DNA of 64,000 nt from Pedobacter frigoris (lineage in GTDB: Bacteria > Bacteroidota > Bacteroidia > Sphingobacteriales > Sphingobacteriaceae), in assembly GCF_005116445.1 (NCBI RefSeq), contig NZ_SWBQ01000001.1:248001-312000 (forward strand). The letters run 5' to 3'. Positions 46,876 through 56,499 of this stretch are shown one piece after another. Each line of letters opens with the position of its first letter. Positions within the stretch are counted from its first letter, which is position 1. The translations under genes and the position numbers were made by a program. Under the pieces are notes generated by a model. It saw nothing but the letters and a program-made list of their open reading frames with translations. It made no database searches and was not told the origin of the DNA.

Positions 46876-47403
46876 TTGAAAAATATCTGTTTGACTGCTT
46901 TTATAGTCGCCGTATTGATGATTCCGAATTCAATTGCCCAATCGAGAGGCAAAATCACCGGTCAACCGAGATTGGGTCTTGGCCTGGACTTCGCTTTTCC
47001 TACAGGGGACTTTGGTGATCGTGCTAATTATGGTTTTGGAGGCTCTGTTAATTACCTGCATCCTGTAGGTAAATTCCTGAATATCATTGGGAACGTCGGC
47101 TACCTAAGACTAGAAGGCGACGACGTCGGGCCATTTAAATATACAGAAGGTTATGTGCCGATTAAAGCAGGTGCGCGTTATTACATCACTCAGAATATAT
47201 ACGGAGAGGGGCAGGCGGGAATTGCAATACCAACGGCAAACGGGAGTGGTAGCGGCACTGCATTTGCCTACATGCCTGGTCTGGGTGTAGATTTTCCTGT
47301 TTCTGAAGACCTGAATATTGAATTGACATTGAGATATGAAAACTGGGCGAGGAGTAATGGTACCCGGTCATTCGTCGGCCTCAGGGCGGGCATCAGTTTT
47401 TAA
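46876..47403 (+). CDS. Small outer-membrane beta-barrel protein, paralogue of the one at 43529
   Basis: TTG start, signal peptide KNICLTAFIVAVLMIPNSIAQ, then barrel strands such as LGLGLDFAFPTGDFGDRANY, FGGSVNYLHPVGKFL and VPIKAGARYYITQNIYGEGQ, and the terminus RSFVGLRAGISF. It has 175 residues with clear colinear similarity to the other barrel, indicating an old duplication that enclosed the AAA/TPR pair. It precedes gldF by 8 bases and may share its mRNA. Confidence 0.85.
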   Translation: MKNICLTAFIVAVLMIPNSIAQSRGKITGQPRLGLGLDFAFPTGDFGDRANYGFGGSVNYLHPVGKFLNIIGNVGYLRLEGDDVGPFKYTEGYVPIKAGARYYITQNIYGEGQAGIAIPTANGSGSGTAFAYMPGLGVDFPVSEDLNIELTLRYENWARSNGTRSFVGLRAGISF

Positions 47404-47411
47404 ATAAATAT

Positions 47412-48140
47412 ATGTACGCAGTTTTTAAACGTGAATTATTTAGCTTGCTCAACTCTCTGATGGCGTATATCATCATTGGTGTGTTTTTGATGGCAACTGG
47501 TTTGTTGCTTTGGTTTTTTCCGGAGACTTCAATTCTCGAATATGGGTATGCTGAGTTAAATGGCTTTTTTAGTTTGGCACCATTCCTTTTCATGTTTCTG
47601 ATACCTGCCATTACGATGCGTTCATTTGCAGAAGAGCGCCGAGAAGGCACCTATGTTTTACTGGCCACGCGTCCATTGACCGACTGGCAGATTATACTTG
47701 GTAAATATTTCGCCTGTTTTGTGCTGATTGTTTTTGCATTGGTACCCACATTGATTTATTATTATTCAGTCTATAGGCTGGGATTTCCCGAAGGCAATAT
47801 TGATAGTGGAGCTGCGGTAGGTTCCTACCTGGGCTTACTCCTGTTGGGAGCGGCTTTTGTGTCTGTTGGTATCTTTGCTTCTTCGATTACAAAAAATCAG
47901 GTGGTGGCCTTTGCAGTTTCTGTGTTCATTTGTTTCATCGCCTACAATGGGCTCGATGCAATGAGTCAGGTCTTCAGCCTTCAATATTTTGAAACTATAC
48001 TGCTAAATTTAAGTGTGAATGAACGCTATCAGTCGATCAGCAGAGGGGTGCTGGATACCAGGGATCTGGTGTATTTCATTACTTTTATGCTGGTTTTTTT
48101 AGGGCTGACAAGATTGGTGATCGGAGGTAGGAAATGGTAG
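47412..48140 (+). CDS. gldF: Gliding-associated ABC transporter permease subunit
   Basis: ABC-2 type permease with six predicted TM helices (242 residues). MYAVFKRELFSLLNSLMAYI and LAPFLFMFLIPAITMRSFAEERREGTY are typical of GldF. It overlaps gldG by 7 bases and probably works with the GldA ATPase encoded at 42510. The complex is required for gliding in Flavobacterium; in non-gliding relatives its role is unclear. Confidence 0.92.
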   Translation: MYAVFKRELFSLLNSLMAYIIIGVFLMATGLLLWFFPETSILEYGYAELNGFFSLAPFLFMFLIPAITMRSFAEERREGTYVLLATRPLTDWQIILGKYFACFVLIVFALVPTLIYYYSVYRLGFPEGNIDSGAAVGSYLGLLLLGAAFVSVGIFASSITKNQVVAFAVSVFICFIAYNGLDAMSQVFSLQYFETILLNLSVNERYQSISRGVLDTRDLVYFITFMLVFLGLTRLVIGGRKW

Positions 48141-49810
48141 GTGCTAAGCGGATTTCTAGTGTTTTCATTTTTGTTGCTGCTTTGGTCTGTCTGAATGTTC
48201 TTGCCCAGTATTTTTATACCAGGATTGATTTTACCAAAGAAAGGCGCTTTACATTAACAGAAAAATCAAGATCGGTTTTAAAAGGAATTTCCAAACCTGT
48301 AACCATCAGGGTATACCTGGATGGCGATTTGCCTGCCGCATTTAAGCGGCTGCGCAGTGCGACTAAGGATCTGCTGGCAGATTATAAAGCTTATTCAGGC
48401 GCAGATCTTAAGGTCATATTTGTTGATCCTCTGTCTGGCTTATCAGCCGGTGCGGAGCAGGATACTGTGATGAAGCAATTGTACGAGGCCGGAATAGAGT
48501 CAACTACCCTGAACATTAAAAATGACAATGGTTTTGCTCAAAAGACCATTTTTCCGATGGCTATGGTAGAAGGTAATGGGAATGGAATGCCGGTAAAGCT
48601 GCTTCAGAATCTGGATGCCTCAGGTAATTATGAAGAACACATTAATAACTCCATACAGAATCTGGAATACGTATTCACCTCGGCGATACAGAAAGTGCTG
48701 AGTGGAGTATACCCCCGGATCGGATTCACAGAAGGTAACGGAGAATTGTCTGATCTTCAGGTTGATGATGCGATAAAGAGCTTGTCTGAAAGTTACGAAG
48801 TAGGGCGGGTGAACCTGAGCCTAATTGATAAAGATGGATTGGATAAACTGAAAATGCTGGTGATCGCAAAGCCTCAAAAAGAGTTTACAGAAGCGGAAAA
48901 ATACAAGATCAATTATTTTGTGATGAAGGGAGGAAGTGTGGTCTGGTGCATAGACCAGGTGGGCGCCGACCTTGACAGTATGGGGCGTTCGGGGGAGCAA
49001 CTCGCTTTCAACAGGAAGCTCAATCTTGATGATATGTTGTTCATGTATGGGGCAAGAGTGAATTATAACCTGGTTGCAGATGCTAACTGTGCTGAAATCC
49101 CTTTGAGTATGGGCAGTCAGCAGCAGATTCAAATGGCTCCCTGGGTTTACTATCCATTGCTGATGCCGGATACGTCGAATAACCTGGTGAAGAATATTGA
49201 CGGGATCAGGACTGAATTTTTGAGTACGGTAGATACGATCGGTGTGCGTGGTATCCGCAAAACGGTGATTTTGCATACCTCGGCTTTTAATAAAGTTTTT
49301 AATACCCCAAAATTGCTTTCGCTTCAGATGGTAGCAGAGCAGCCGAATCCAAAGGAATATGCAAGTGTACCACAGTCGGCCGGTATACTGCTCGAAGGGA
49401 TTTTTCCTTCCGTTTTTTTAAACAGGGCGCTGCCTGCGGGAATGAACGGCGATTACGGTGTTACTGCTGAAAGTAAACCTGCAAAGATGGTTGTTATCGG
49501 AGATGGCGACGTGTTTAAAAACCAGGTGAGTGCGAAGGATGGTTCTACTTTTCCATTGGGTTTTGACCGGTATACGCAAACAAACTATGGAAATAAGGCA
49601 TTGTTATTAAATATTGCAGATTACATGACCAATGCTGAGGGCTTAATCTCTTTGCGCAATAAAGAGGTTAAGATCAGGTTATTGGATAAGGCCTTACTGC
49701 GTACTGAAAAGTTGAAATGGCAGGTGGTAAATGTGGTTTTTCCAATGCTATTGTTAATATCATTCGCAATTTTTCAACATTATTACCGCAAACGTAAGTA
49801 TGCGAGGTAA
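48134..49810 (+). CDS. gldG: Gliding-associated ABC transporter auxiliary subunit GldG
   Basis: One TM helix at the N-terminus (VFIFVAALVCLNVLAQYF), a large extracytoplasmic part starting YFYTRIDFTKERRFTLTEKSRSVLKGISKPVTIRVYL, and a C-terminal TM (VVFPMLLLISFAIFQHYY). The length of 558 residues matches GldG. The 7-base overlap with gldF implies coupled translation. dnaN follows within 35 bases, a gene order known from gliding Bacteroidota. Confidence 0.92.
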   Translation: MVGAKRISSVFIFVAALVCLNVLAQYFYTRIDFTKERRFTLTEKSRSVLKGISKPVTIRVYLDGDLPAAFKRLRSATKDLLADYKAYSGADLKVIFVDPLSGLSAGAEQDTVMKQLYEAGIESTTLNIKNDNGFAQKTIFPMAMVEGNGNGMPVKLLQNLDASGNYEEHINNSIQNLEYVFTSAIQKVLSGVYPRIGFTEGNGELSDLQVDDAIKSLSESYEVGRVNLSLIDKDGLDKLKMLVIAKPQKEFTEAEKYKINYFVMKGGSVVWCIDQVGADLDSMGRSGEQLAFNRKLNLDDMLFMYGARVNYNLVADANCAEIPLSMGSQQQIQMAPWVYYPLLMPDTSNNLVKNIDGIRTEFLSTVDTIGVRGIRKTVILHTSAFNKVFNTPKLLSLQMVAEQPNPKEYASVPQSAGILLEGIFPSVFLNRALPAGMNGDYGVTAESKPAKMVVIGDGDVFKNQVSAKDGSTFPLGFDRYTQTNYGNKALLLNIADYMTNAEGLISLRNKEVKIRLLDKALLRTEKLKWQVVNVVFPMLLLISFAIFQHYYRKRKYAR

Positions 49811-49816
49811 TTTTTA

Positions 49817-49824
49817 TATTTTTG
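49817..49824 (+). promoter_or_regulatory. dnaN -7 box
   Basis: TATTTTTG matches TAnnTTTG, 20 bases before the dnaN start, so dnaN may be transcribed independently of gldG. No -33 match at the expected spacing. Confidence 0.4.
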
Positions 49825-49844
49825 AGAACTGACTAGATCATACT

Positions 49845-50969
49845 ATGAGATTTATTGTATCCACATCAACGTTATTAAAACATTTGCAAACGGTAAATGG
49901 TGCATCAAGCAGCAGTACCGTTTTGCCTATACTTGAAAACTTCCTTTTTGAAATTAAAGACGGAAGTTTGACTATATCTGCTACAGATTTGCAAACCAGC
50001 ATGACTACATCTTTGGCTGTTGAATCTAAAGAAGGTGGAAAAGTAGCTGTGCCTGCAAGAATATTATTAGATACTTTAAAAACACTTCCGGATCAGCCAA
50101 TCTCTTTTAATATTGATGACAGCACATTCTCAATTGAGATCAGCGCAGGCGATGGTAAGTATAAACTGAGTGGTGAAAACGGAGATGATTTTCCAAAGAT
50201 CCCGGTGGTTGAAAACGCTTCATCTGTAAACCTGTCTGCATCAGTATTGACTGAAGCGATTACCAAAACGATATTTGCGGTGAGCAACGACGAACTTCGT
50301 CCAGCGATGACAGGTGTGTTTTGTCAATTGTCTGAGCAGCACATTACTTTTGTAGCTACTGATGCACATAAATTAGTAAGGTACAGACGTATGGATAGTA
50401 AAGCAGATAAAACATCTTCTTTTATCCTTCCTAAAAAAGCGTTGACTTTATTAAAAGCAGCTTTGCCTTCAACAGACGTAAATGTATCGGTTGACTATAA
50501 CGCAACGAGTGCCTTCTTTAAATTTGAAAATATCAACCTGGTTTGTCGTTTGATTGATGAGCGTTACCCTGATTATGAAGCAGTTATTCCTGCTAATAAT
50601 CCGAATAAACTGGTGATCGACAGGGCATTATTTTTAAATACATTGAGAAGGGTAGTGATCTTCGCTAACAAAACTACGCATCAGGTACGTTTAAAAATCA
50701 ATGGCAGCGAACTGAACATCTCTTCTGAAGATCTGGATTTTGCAAATGAGGCGCATGAGCGTCTGAGCTGCCAGTATGAAGGTGAAGATTTGGAAATTGG
50801 TTTCAATGCCCGATTTTTGATTGAAATGCTGAGCAATCTGAGTGGTGAAGAAGTTACTTTAGAGCTTTCTACTCCAAACCGTGCAGGCTTATTAATTCCT
50901 CAGACCAATAATGAGAATGAGGACGTTTTAATGTTGGTAATGCCGGTAATGTTAAATAATTATAATTAA
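49845..50969 (+). CDS. dnaN: DNA polymerase III beta subunit (sliding clamp)
   Basis: Processivity clamp of the replicative polymerase. The start MRFIVSTSTLLKHLQTVNGASSSSTVLPILENF is typical, and clamp features include FSIEISAGDGKYKLSGENGDDFPKIP and EDVLMLVMPVMLNNYN at the C-terminus. The length of 374 residues is standard. A terminator follows. No dnaA gene is in the window, so the origin of replication is not indicated here. Confidence 0.98.
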   Translation: MRFIVSTSTLLKHLQTVNGASSSSTVLPILENFLFEIKDGSLTISATDLQTSMTTSLAVESKEGGKVAVPARILLDTLKTLPDQPISFNIDDSTFSIEISAGDGKYKLSGENGDDFPKIPVVENASSVNLSASVLTEAITKTIFAVSNDELRPAMTGVFCQLSEQHITFVATDAHKLVRYRRMDSKADKTSSFILPKKALTLLKAALPSTDVNVSVDYNATSAFFKFENINLVCRLIDERYPDYEAVIPANNPNKLVIDRALFLNTLRRVVIFANKTTHQVRLKINGSELNISSEDLDFANEAHERLSCQYEGEDLEIGFNARFLIEMLSNLSGEEVTLELSTPNRAGLLIPQTNNENEDVLMLVMPVMLNNYN

Positions 50970-50988
50970 TTCAACTCAATTGACACGG

Positions 50989-51022
50989 AATGGCTTGGTT
51001 TTTGACCGAGCCATTGTTGTTT
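50989..51022 (+). terminator. Terminator after dnaN
   Basis: Arms AATGGCTTGGTT (50989-51000) and GACCGAGCCATT (51004-51015), with wobble pairs and a 3-base loop, then GTTGTTTT. Confidence 0.85.
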
Positions 51023-51059
51023 TAGTGTGTAAATATCTAATCATCAAAATATTATTGTT

Positions 51060-51767
51060 ATGAAAAATTCATATTTCTTATCGAAGAGGGCCGGGACAGC
51101 ACTGTTGATGTCCTGCCTGAGCGTTGTAGTTCTTCTAAGCTCATGCGTCAAAGAACCAAAACCAGAGCCTACAGGTGAAGCATCTGTGAGGTTTGTAAAC
51201 GCAGTACAGGGTTCAAGTGCACAGGATTTTTATGTCAACGGTGTAAAGAAGAGTACTACAGCTTTGACTTACGGTAACTATTCAGGTTATACTACTATTG
51301 TATCCGGAAACAACCAATTTATACTTGCCGATGAAGGCAGCACAAATGCTGGTGCGGCTACTGATCCGGTATCAGTTCCAATCGGTTCTAAACTTACTGT
51401 ATTTTATTACAGGACAGCATCTACTGCTACTACTCCTGGTCCCGTAGCTGCCGGAATTATTGGTGCGGATGCTACAGCTCCTGAGACAGGTAAGGCTAAG
51501 GTAAGGTTCCTGCATCTGAACAGTTATTATAATAACCAGTCATTTGCTGTGTCTGCTGTAGGGGGTGCTCAAATCATTGCTGGTGTGGGATTCAGAGCTA
51601 CTTCAATTTATTATCAGGTTGCTCCGGGAACGAAATTATCTTTGACTGCAACTGGTATAGTGACAGGAGAAATAGATCCGGGTTTTGTGGCAGGTAAAAT
51701 TTATACGATCTGGTTTGATGGTTCTTCAGCTACAGAGTTAAACAGTCACGTAATCGTTGAAAATTAA
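51060..51767 (+). CDS. DUF4397-domain lipoprotein
   Basis: The lipoprotein signal has lipobox LSSC (about residues 25-28), followed by a Pro/Glu-rich linker. A DUF4397-like domain starts at ASVRFVNAVQGSSAQDFYVNGVKKSTTALTYGNYSGYTTI and a second similar repeat at KAKVRFLHLNSYYNNQSFAVSAVGGA. At 235 residues it is probably an outer-membrane-attached surface protein. Function of DUF4397 is unknown. A very strong terminator follows. Confidence 0.88.
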   Translation: MKNSYFLSKRAGTALLMSCLSVVVLLSSCVKEPKPEPTGEASVRFVNAVQGSSAQDFYVNGVKKSTTALTYGNYSGYTTIVSGNNQFILADEGSTNAGAATDPVSVPIGSKLTVFYYRTASTATTPGPVAAGIIGADATAPETGKAKVRFLHLNSYYNNQSFAVSAVGGAQIIAGVGFRATSIYYQVAPGTKLSLTATGIVTGEIDPGFVAGKIYTIWFDGSSATELNSHVIVEN

Positions 51768-51785
51768 TATGACATTCTAAAGGTT

Positions 51786-51824
51786 AAAAATATCATGGTT
51801 ATTGCCATGATATTTTTATTTTTG
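51786..51824 (+). terminator. Terminator after the DUF4397 gene
   Basis: Perfect 13-base arms AAAAATATCATGG (51786-51798) and CCATGATATTTTT (51805-51817) with T-rich sequence after. The tail also contains TATTTTTG (51817-51824), a -7-like box for the next gene. Confidence 0.9.
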
Positions 51825-51841
51825 GGCTTAATTTATAGGAC

Positions 51842-52528
51842 TTGGAATTTTTTTCGTTTTTAGTAGACTTCCTTTTGCATATCGACAAGCATCTGGAGGA
51901 AATCATCAGAGATTATCAGAATTGGACTTATGTCATTCTCTTCCTTATCATTTTTGCGGAAACAGGTTTTGTAGTTACACCATTTTTACCGGGTGATTCC
52001 TTGCTGTTTGCCATGGGCGCATTGATCGCCGGCGGAAACACAGGGTTGAGTATCTGGGTGATGATGATGTTATTGATCGTCGCTGCGATACTGGGTAACT
52101 CTCTGAATTATAAATTGGGTAGTTTTTTTGGCGTGAAAGTTTTCAAAGAGAGCAATAAGATATTGAAGTTGGAATACTATAACCAATCCCATATGTTTTT
52201 TGAAAAGCATGGAGGTAAAGCGATTATATTTAGCCGTTTTCTTCCTATTTTCAGGACAATAGCTCCTTTTGTGGCAGGAATAGCTAAGATGCCTTTTGGT
52301 CGGTTCACGCTGTTCAACATCATAGGGGGAGTAGCATGGATTGCAAGTTTATTGCTGGCTGGTTACCTGCTTGGACAAATTCCCGTAGTTAAAAGAAACT
52401 TCGATCTTGTTATCGTTATAATTGCCGTAGTAACATTCTTCCCAGCTATATTTGCAGCCATAAAATCCAGATTGAACAAGAAAAAGGCAGTCCAGGAAGC
52501 AGCTGTGCCGGAAGAAACGGAAGCTTAG
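51842..52528 (+). CDS. DedA family membrane protein
   Basis: Inner-membrane protein of the DedA/SNARE-associated family, implicated in envelope lipid homeostasis (some members are undecaprenyl-phosphate flippases). Signature regions are FAETGFVVTPFLPGDSLLFAMGAL and FSRFLPIFRTIAPFVAGIAKM, with four to five TM helices. The start is TTG. The length is 228 residues. Its last four bases overlap the convergent phospholipase-C-like gene. Confidence 0.93.
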   Translation: MEFFSFLVDFLLHIDKHLEEIIRDYQNWTYVILFLIIFAETGFVVTPFLPGDSLLFAMGALIAGGNTGLSIWVMMMLLIVAAILGNSLNYKLGSFFGVKVFKESNKILKLEYYNQSHMFFEKHGGKAIIFSRFLPIFRTIAPFVAGIAKMPFGRFTLFNIIGGVAWIASLLLAGYLLGQIPVVKRNFDLVIVIIAVVTFFPAIFAAIKSRLNKKKAVQEAAVPEETEA

Positions 52529-53469
52529 TTTTCTCTTCCTATAATAGTTCCTTTTTGATACAGCTGTTCGGTTTTTTTATCCTCAGGTTCGGAAATATTC
52601 TTTTTGAAATGCCGCAGATCAGGCTGACCTGCATCGACCCAGGCAGAGTACCAGAATGAACCAATAGCAAGGATAGAAGCTTTCATTTGGTGCTCTACCA
52701 TGTTGTTTAACAGTTGCTGATATGTTGCCGCATATTCTCGGCTGTATTGTTTGGTAACTGCAGCATTTCTTTCTGAAAAGCTATATTTCCTGTAGGTTGG
52801 GAAATTGTTATTCAGCGTGGCTTCGCATTGAAGTACAGAATCAACGAGGCTATGGGTATGCGTAATGATTTTCCATGCCTCTTTTAGCGGGCTCTCAATG
52901 TATCTGGCTTTTCCGACCATGTAATTGTAATTTCCATGAAATAGTTCCGGTAACCTACTTTCCCAAAAAGCATGGATACCAGTCTGGCCAGTCAGCTGCC
53001 CGTTATGATTTTTAGTGGTGTGGAGGGGTACATGCGCATCGGCGATATAATGACCCAGATAGGCGGAATAGACGAGTATTTTAATGGAATCCTTGCTTTT
53101 GAAGGCGTTTACCAGTTTGTAATAACTGACCTGGATTTGCCATGGAAGAATGCCATTGTTATTCAACATGGTTAGTCCGTACCTTTTGACTGCATCTTCC
53201 CATTTCCGTGGGATGCTGTCAATATTTTTTTCATAAAGTTCTACATCCAGGTAATGCCTGGGAGCCTCTGCTGTATCGGCGTATCTTCTTTTGTCAGGGT
53301 CGACCGCATGTTCAGAAAGGTATTTGATATTTGCCTTATAGAAACGGTTTATCCCGTTAGGCAGGGTAAACACCGCAAAGCGGTTGATTTTCATATGGGC
53401 AAAAAAGCCCCAGGACACCAATAGGGTAAGGGCGAGAATTGAAAAAGCGGATAAAACCAGGTGTTTCAT
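52525..53469 (-). CDS. Zinc-dependent phospholipase C-like (S1/P1 nuclease fold) protein
   Basis: The signal/anchor segment MKHLVLSAFSILALTLLVSW is followed by the fold's zinc motifs: WGFFAHMKIN at the mature N-terminus, Asp/His in DTAEAPRHYLD, and YLGHYIADAHVPLHTTKNHNG...GIHAFWE. These conserve the His/Asp ligands of zinc-dependent phospholipase C and S1-P1 nucleases. Length 314 residues. The substrate (phospholipid or nucleic acid) cannot be chosen from the sequence. Confidence 0.85.
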   Translation of the reverse strand: MKHLVLSAFSILALTLLVSWGFFAHMKINRFAVFTLPNGINRFYKANIKYLSEHAVDPDKRRYADTAEAPRHYLDVELYEKNIDSIPRKWEDAVKRYGLTMLNNNGILPWQIQVSYYKLVNAFKSKDSIKILVYSAYLGHYIADAHVPLHTTKNHNGQLTGQTGIHAFWESRLPELFHGNYNYMVGKARYIESPLKEAWKIITHTHSLVDSVLQCEATLNNNFPTYRKYSFSERNAAVTKQYSREYAATYQQLLNNMVEHQMKASILAIGSFWYSAWVDAGQPDLRHFKKNISEPEDKKTEQLYQKGTIIGREN

Positions 53470-53502
53470 CCGCTAAATTCGGTAAAAGAAAGTATTGAGT
53501 GG

Positions 53503-55392
53503 TTATTTATCTATACTTTTTCCTTTCATTGCAGAAGAGACCGCTACATCCATTACTCTTTCAGCAAAAGGACGGGTAAATTCATTGAGCTCATCGGCCT
53601 TTTTCAGGATATCGTCTTTTTCTGCTTTGGCTAAAGCCTGTTTAAGTGCCTCAATATGAGTTTTGGTATTGCTGATCTCATCTTCCGTCAGGAATGAGCC
53701 ATGCTTTTCTATAAACCTTTCAGCAGTATATACCAATTGTTCGCCTTCACTTCTGGCCTCGATGAGCATTCTTTGTGCTACATCACTTTTTGCGTGGGTG
53801 ATGCTGTCGATCAGCATCTTTTCTACAGTTTCATCAGTAAGCCCGTAACTAGGGGTGATGTCAATTTCCTGTTTGACACCTGATCTCAGTTCTATAGCCT
53901 GAACTGTTAGTATTCCATCGGCGTTCAGCATGAAATTGATGTCTACTTTGGGAAGGCCGGCAGGCATAGCAGGGATGCCTTTCAGGTCAAACTCTGCTAA
54001 TTTCCTGTTTTCGCTCACAAGATCCCTTTCTCCCTGGAAAACGGAAATCTTCATGTTGACCTGTCCATCCAGCGATGTAGTATATTGTCGCCCTGCTTTT
54101 GTTGGCACTTTCGCATTTCTTGCAATAATGACATCCATTAAACCACCCATTGTTTCGATGCCCAGAGAAAGGGGCGTTACATCTAATAAAAGGATGTCAG
54201 ACCGGTTTCCTGCGAGTATGTCAGCTTGAATGGCGGCGCCAAGGGCTACTACTTCATCAGGATTGATCTGATCATGAGGCTGACGGTTAAAAAATGCTGC
54301 CACCTGATGTTTGACAAATGGAGTTCTCGTAGAGCCTCCAACCAATACCACTTCGTCAACCTGATCAACAGTAAGTTTTGCATCGTTGAGCGCCTGCTGG
54401 CATGATGCTATGGTTTCTTTGACTTTTGATGCGATGAGGTCCTGGAAGGTCTGTTTATCTATGGTACACCAGATCTCTCCCGGTTTGGTTTCGTTATGGC
54501 CACCAAAAGCGAGTTTTTCGTTGTATAAGTTTTGTGTACTTAATGCTTTCTTTGCTTCTTCGGCTTTTAACCTCAACGATTGCATTAAGCTGGAATTAGT
54601 GGCAAGTTCTTCCTTATTGATGTTATTTTTCTCTATCCAGTAATGAACAATAGCGCGGTCAAAGTCGTCTCCGCCAAGGAAGGTATTTCCATTGGTAGAC
54701 AGTACTTCAAATATTCCATTTTGAATAGATAGGATAGATACATCAAAAGTACCACCACCTAAATCATATACCGCTATTGTTTTTTGTTGGGTAGGGTCGA
54801 GGCCAAGGCCATAAGCCAAACTTGCTGCGGTAGGTTCGTTTACAATGCGCAATACATCCAGTCCAGCTAGTTTGCCCGCGTCTCTGGTTGCCTGGCGCTG
54901 ACTGTCATTGAAATAGGCCGGTACTGTAATTACAGCCCGGTTTACCGGGGTTTTAAGTGCATGTTCTGCACGCCCTTTTAATTCTTTTAAAATCTGTGCA
55001 GAGAGTTCAATTGGGGTATAGAATTTATCACCGGCTTTGATCTTTACCAGTGAATCATTTTCATCATCGATTATTTTATAAGAAAAAGTATCCTGGTGAG
55101 CGGCTACATCTTTATATGACCGCCCAAGCAATCTTTTTACTGAAAAAATAGTATTTGCAGGATCCGTAATTAAAAATTCTTTGGCTTCATTTCCAACAAG
55201 GGCATCACCTTGTGCATTGAAATGTACTACAGAAGGAACGAGCAAGCCTTTACCGGTATCGTTGATCACCTGTGGATTTTTATCAGGATTGATAAATGCT
55301 ACAAGACTATTTGTAGTCCCTAGATCAATACCTACAATAATTTCTTCCTGCTGTAATGAACCTGTTGCCAGGTTAATGGATATTTTTGCCAT
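53503..55392 (-). CDS. hscA: Fe-S protein assembly chaperone HscA (Hsp70 family)
   Basis: Hsp70-type chaperone with an N-terminal ATPase domain ([41 protein letters not shown]) and a substrate-binding part ([14 protein letters not shown]). The leader [18 protein letters not shown] before the ATPase is that of the Bacteroidota HscA group rather than DnaK. Length 629 residues. No iscS, iscU or hscB gene is next to it. The -7 box TAAATTTG is 7 bases before the ATG. Confidence 0.92.
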   Translation of the reverse strand: MAKISINLATGSLQQEEIIVGIDLGTTNSLVAFINPDKNPQVINDTGKGLLVPSVVHFNAQGDALVGNEAKEFLITDPANTIFSVKRLLGRSYKDVAAHQDTFSYKIIDDENDSLVKIKAGDKFYTPIELSAQILKELKGRAEHALKTPVNRAVITVPAYFNDSQRQATRDAGKLAGLDVLRIVNEPTAASLAYGLGLDPTQQKTIAVYDLGGGTFDVSILSIQNGIFEVLSTNGNTFLGGDDFDRAIVHYWIEKNNINKEELATNSSLMQSLRLKAEEAKKALSTQNLYNEKLAFGGHNETKPGEIWCTIDKQTFQDLIASKVKETIASCQQALNDAKLTVDQVDEVVLVGGSTRTPFVKHQVAAFFNRQPHDQINPDEVVALGAAIQADILAGNRSDILLLDVTPLSLGIETMGGLMDVIIARNAKVPTKAGRQYTTSLDGQVNMKISVFQGERDLVSENRKLAEFDLKGIPAMPAGLPKVDINFMLNADGILTVQAIELRSGVKQEIDITPSYGLTDETVEKMLIDSITHAKSDVAQRMLIEARSEGEQLVYTAERFIEKHGSFLTEDEISNTKTHIEALKQALAKAEKDDILKKADELNEFTRPFAERVMDVAVSSAMKGKSIDK

Positions 55393-55399
55393 AGTGGGG

Positions 55400-55407
55400 C
55401 AAATTTA
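55400..55407 (-). promoter_or_regulatory. hscA -7 box, close to the start codon
   Basis: TAAATTTG on the minus strand is an exact consensus match ending 7 bases before the hscA ATG. No -33 TTTG at normal spacing was seen. Confidence 0.55.
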
Positions 55408-55425
55408 GGAATGTTTTCTGACCTT

Positions 55426-56499
55426 TTATTTATTCGTTAAGTCATCTTTGTGGTAATTGTACAGCCAAAGTACAATATCCTGGTAGCTGTCCGTGCCTTT
55501 TCTTTGATTGTTGAGCTTTAAAAACCTGTCAAACGCTACATCAAGATAGCCAAACATCTGGTTGTTGTACATGCGCCAGAAATCACGGTCGTTTTTAAAG
55601 TTTAAGAGTGTAGATGAATGTATGGTTTTGTATAAGTTTTCGTAGTCTTTCGGAGATTTTATCCTGATCTCATAGAGTATACTTTTTAGCATGGCATAGG
55701 CTGCTGAATAACGAAAATAAGCATTGTCGCTATGGCTGGCTACCAGATAGCCAATCAGGTTTGCTTCATCTTCCCGTGCTATGCCCAGCTGGTGGGCGAT
55801 TTCATGACAGGTTACAAAAGGGAGGGCAACCGTAGGTAGCCTCATATTTACATTGGCCTCACCTGAAAGTGGGCTGTAATAGCCTTCAATTCCTATTTTG
55901 GTGATGAGCCAACTATTCAATACTGGCTTAAGGGAAGGAACGCGATACCTAAAAAGTGTATTAGATAGGGCCATTTTATCGTAACCCTCTTTAGCTATGG
56001 TTTGCAGTTGACTAATGTTGAACCTTGTTTTTTTTACGGAGTCCAGTTCATTAAGCTTTTCTATGAAGAACTCTCCTAAAGACACCAGTTGGGCGGTGGT
56101 ATATTTGTCGTCACTAATGTTCAGTTGCTTTGAAACTGAAGGTCTTGAATAATTGAGTCCCCAGAGTATTTTGAATGCTAAATATAAGATCAATAGAAAA
56201 TTGACGGCCTGAAGAGGTATTTTTATCCGATCTTCTTTTGTCAGGGTTTTGGCTTTTATCTTTTTGTAAAAGCGGTAAAAATTTCTTAGTGTAAAAAAAA
56301 TAAGCAGCAGGTATAAAAAATCGCCCAGGGCGAAGGGGATTACTGTGCTGATGGAACGCTGAATAACCGAAGTAACACCATAAAATCCCGCAGAATAAGC
56401 AGACTCAATTAAGTTCGTGTTAAGACCCGCAATAAAAATGATTATTGAAAGCAGTGATAGCATTGCAAATCGTTTCCATTGCAGGCCTAAGGTACTCAT
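55426..56499 (-). CDS. DUF3810-type membrane protein with HExxH motif
   Basis: About three TM helices in the first 120 residues, then a soluble part with CHEIAHQLGIAREDEANLIGYL (about 230-251). The HEIAH motif and a downstream Glu suggest a zinc-peptidase-like site. This matches DUF3810. The start ATG overlaps the pyrC stop codon by one base (TAATG on the minus strand), so translation is coupled. The physiological role is unknown; a link to pyrimidine synthesis is only by position. Confidence 0.85.
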   Translation of the reverse strand: MSTLGLQWKRFAMLSLLSIIIFIAGLNTNLIESAYSAGFYGVTSVIQRSISTVIPFALGDFLYLLLIFFTLRNFYRFYKKIKAKTLTKEDRIKIPLQAVNFLLILYLAFKILWGLNYSRPSVSKQLNISDDKYTTAQLVSLGEFFIEKLNELDSVKKTRFNISQLQTIAKEGYDKMALSNTLFRYRVPSLKPVLNSWLITKIGIEGYYSPLSGEANVNMRLPTVALPFVTCHEIAHQLGIAREDEANLIGYLVASHSDNAYFRYSAAYAMLKSILYEIRIKSPKDYENLYKTIHSSTLLNFKNDRDFWRMYNNQMFGYLDVAFDRFLKLNNQRKGTDSYQDIVLWLYNYHKDDLTNK

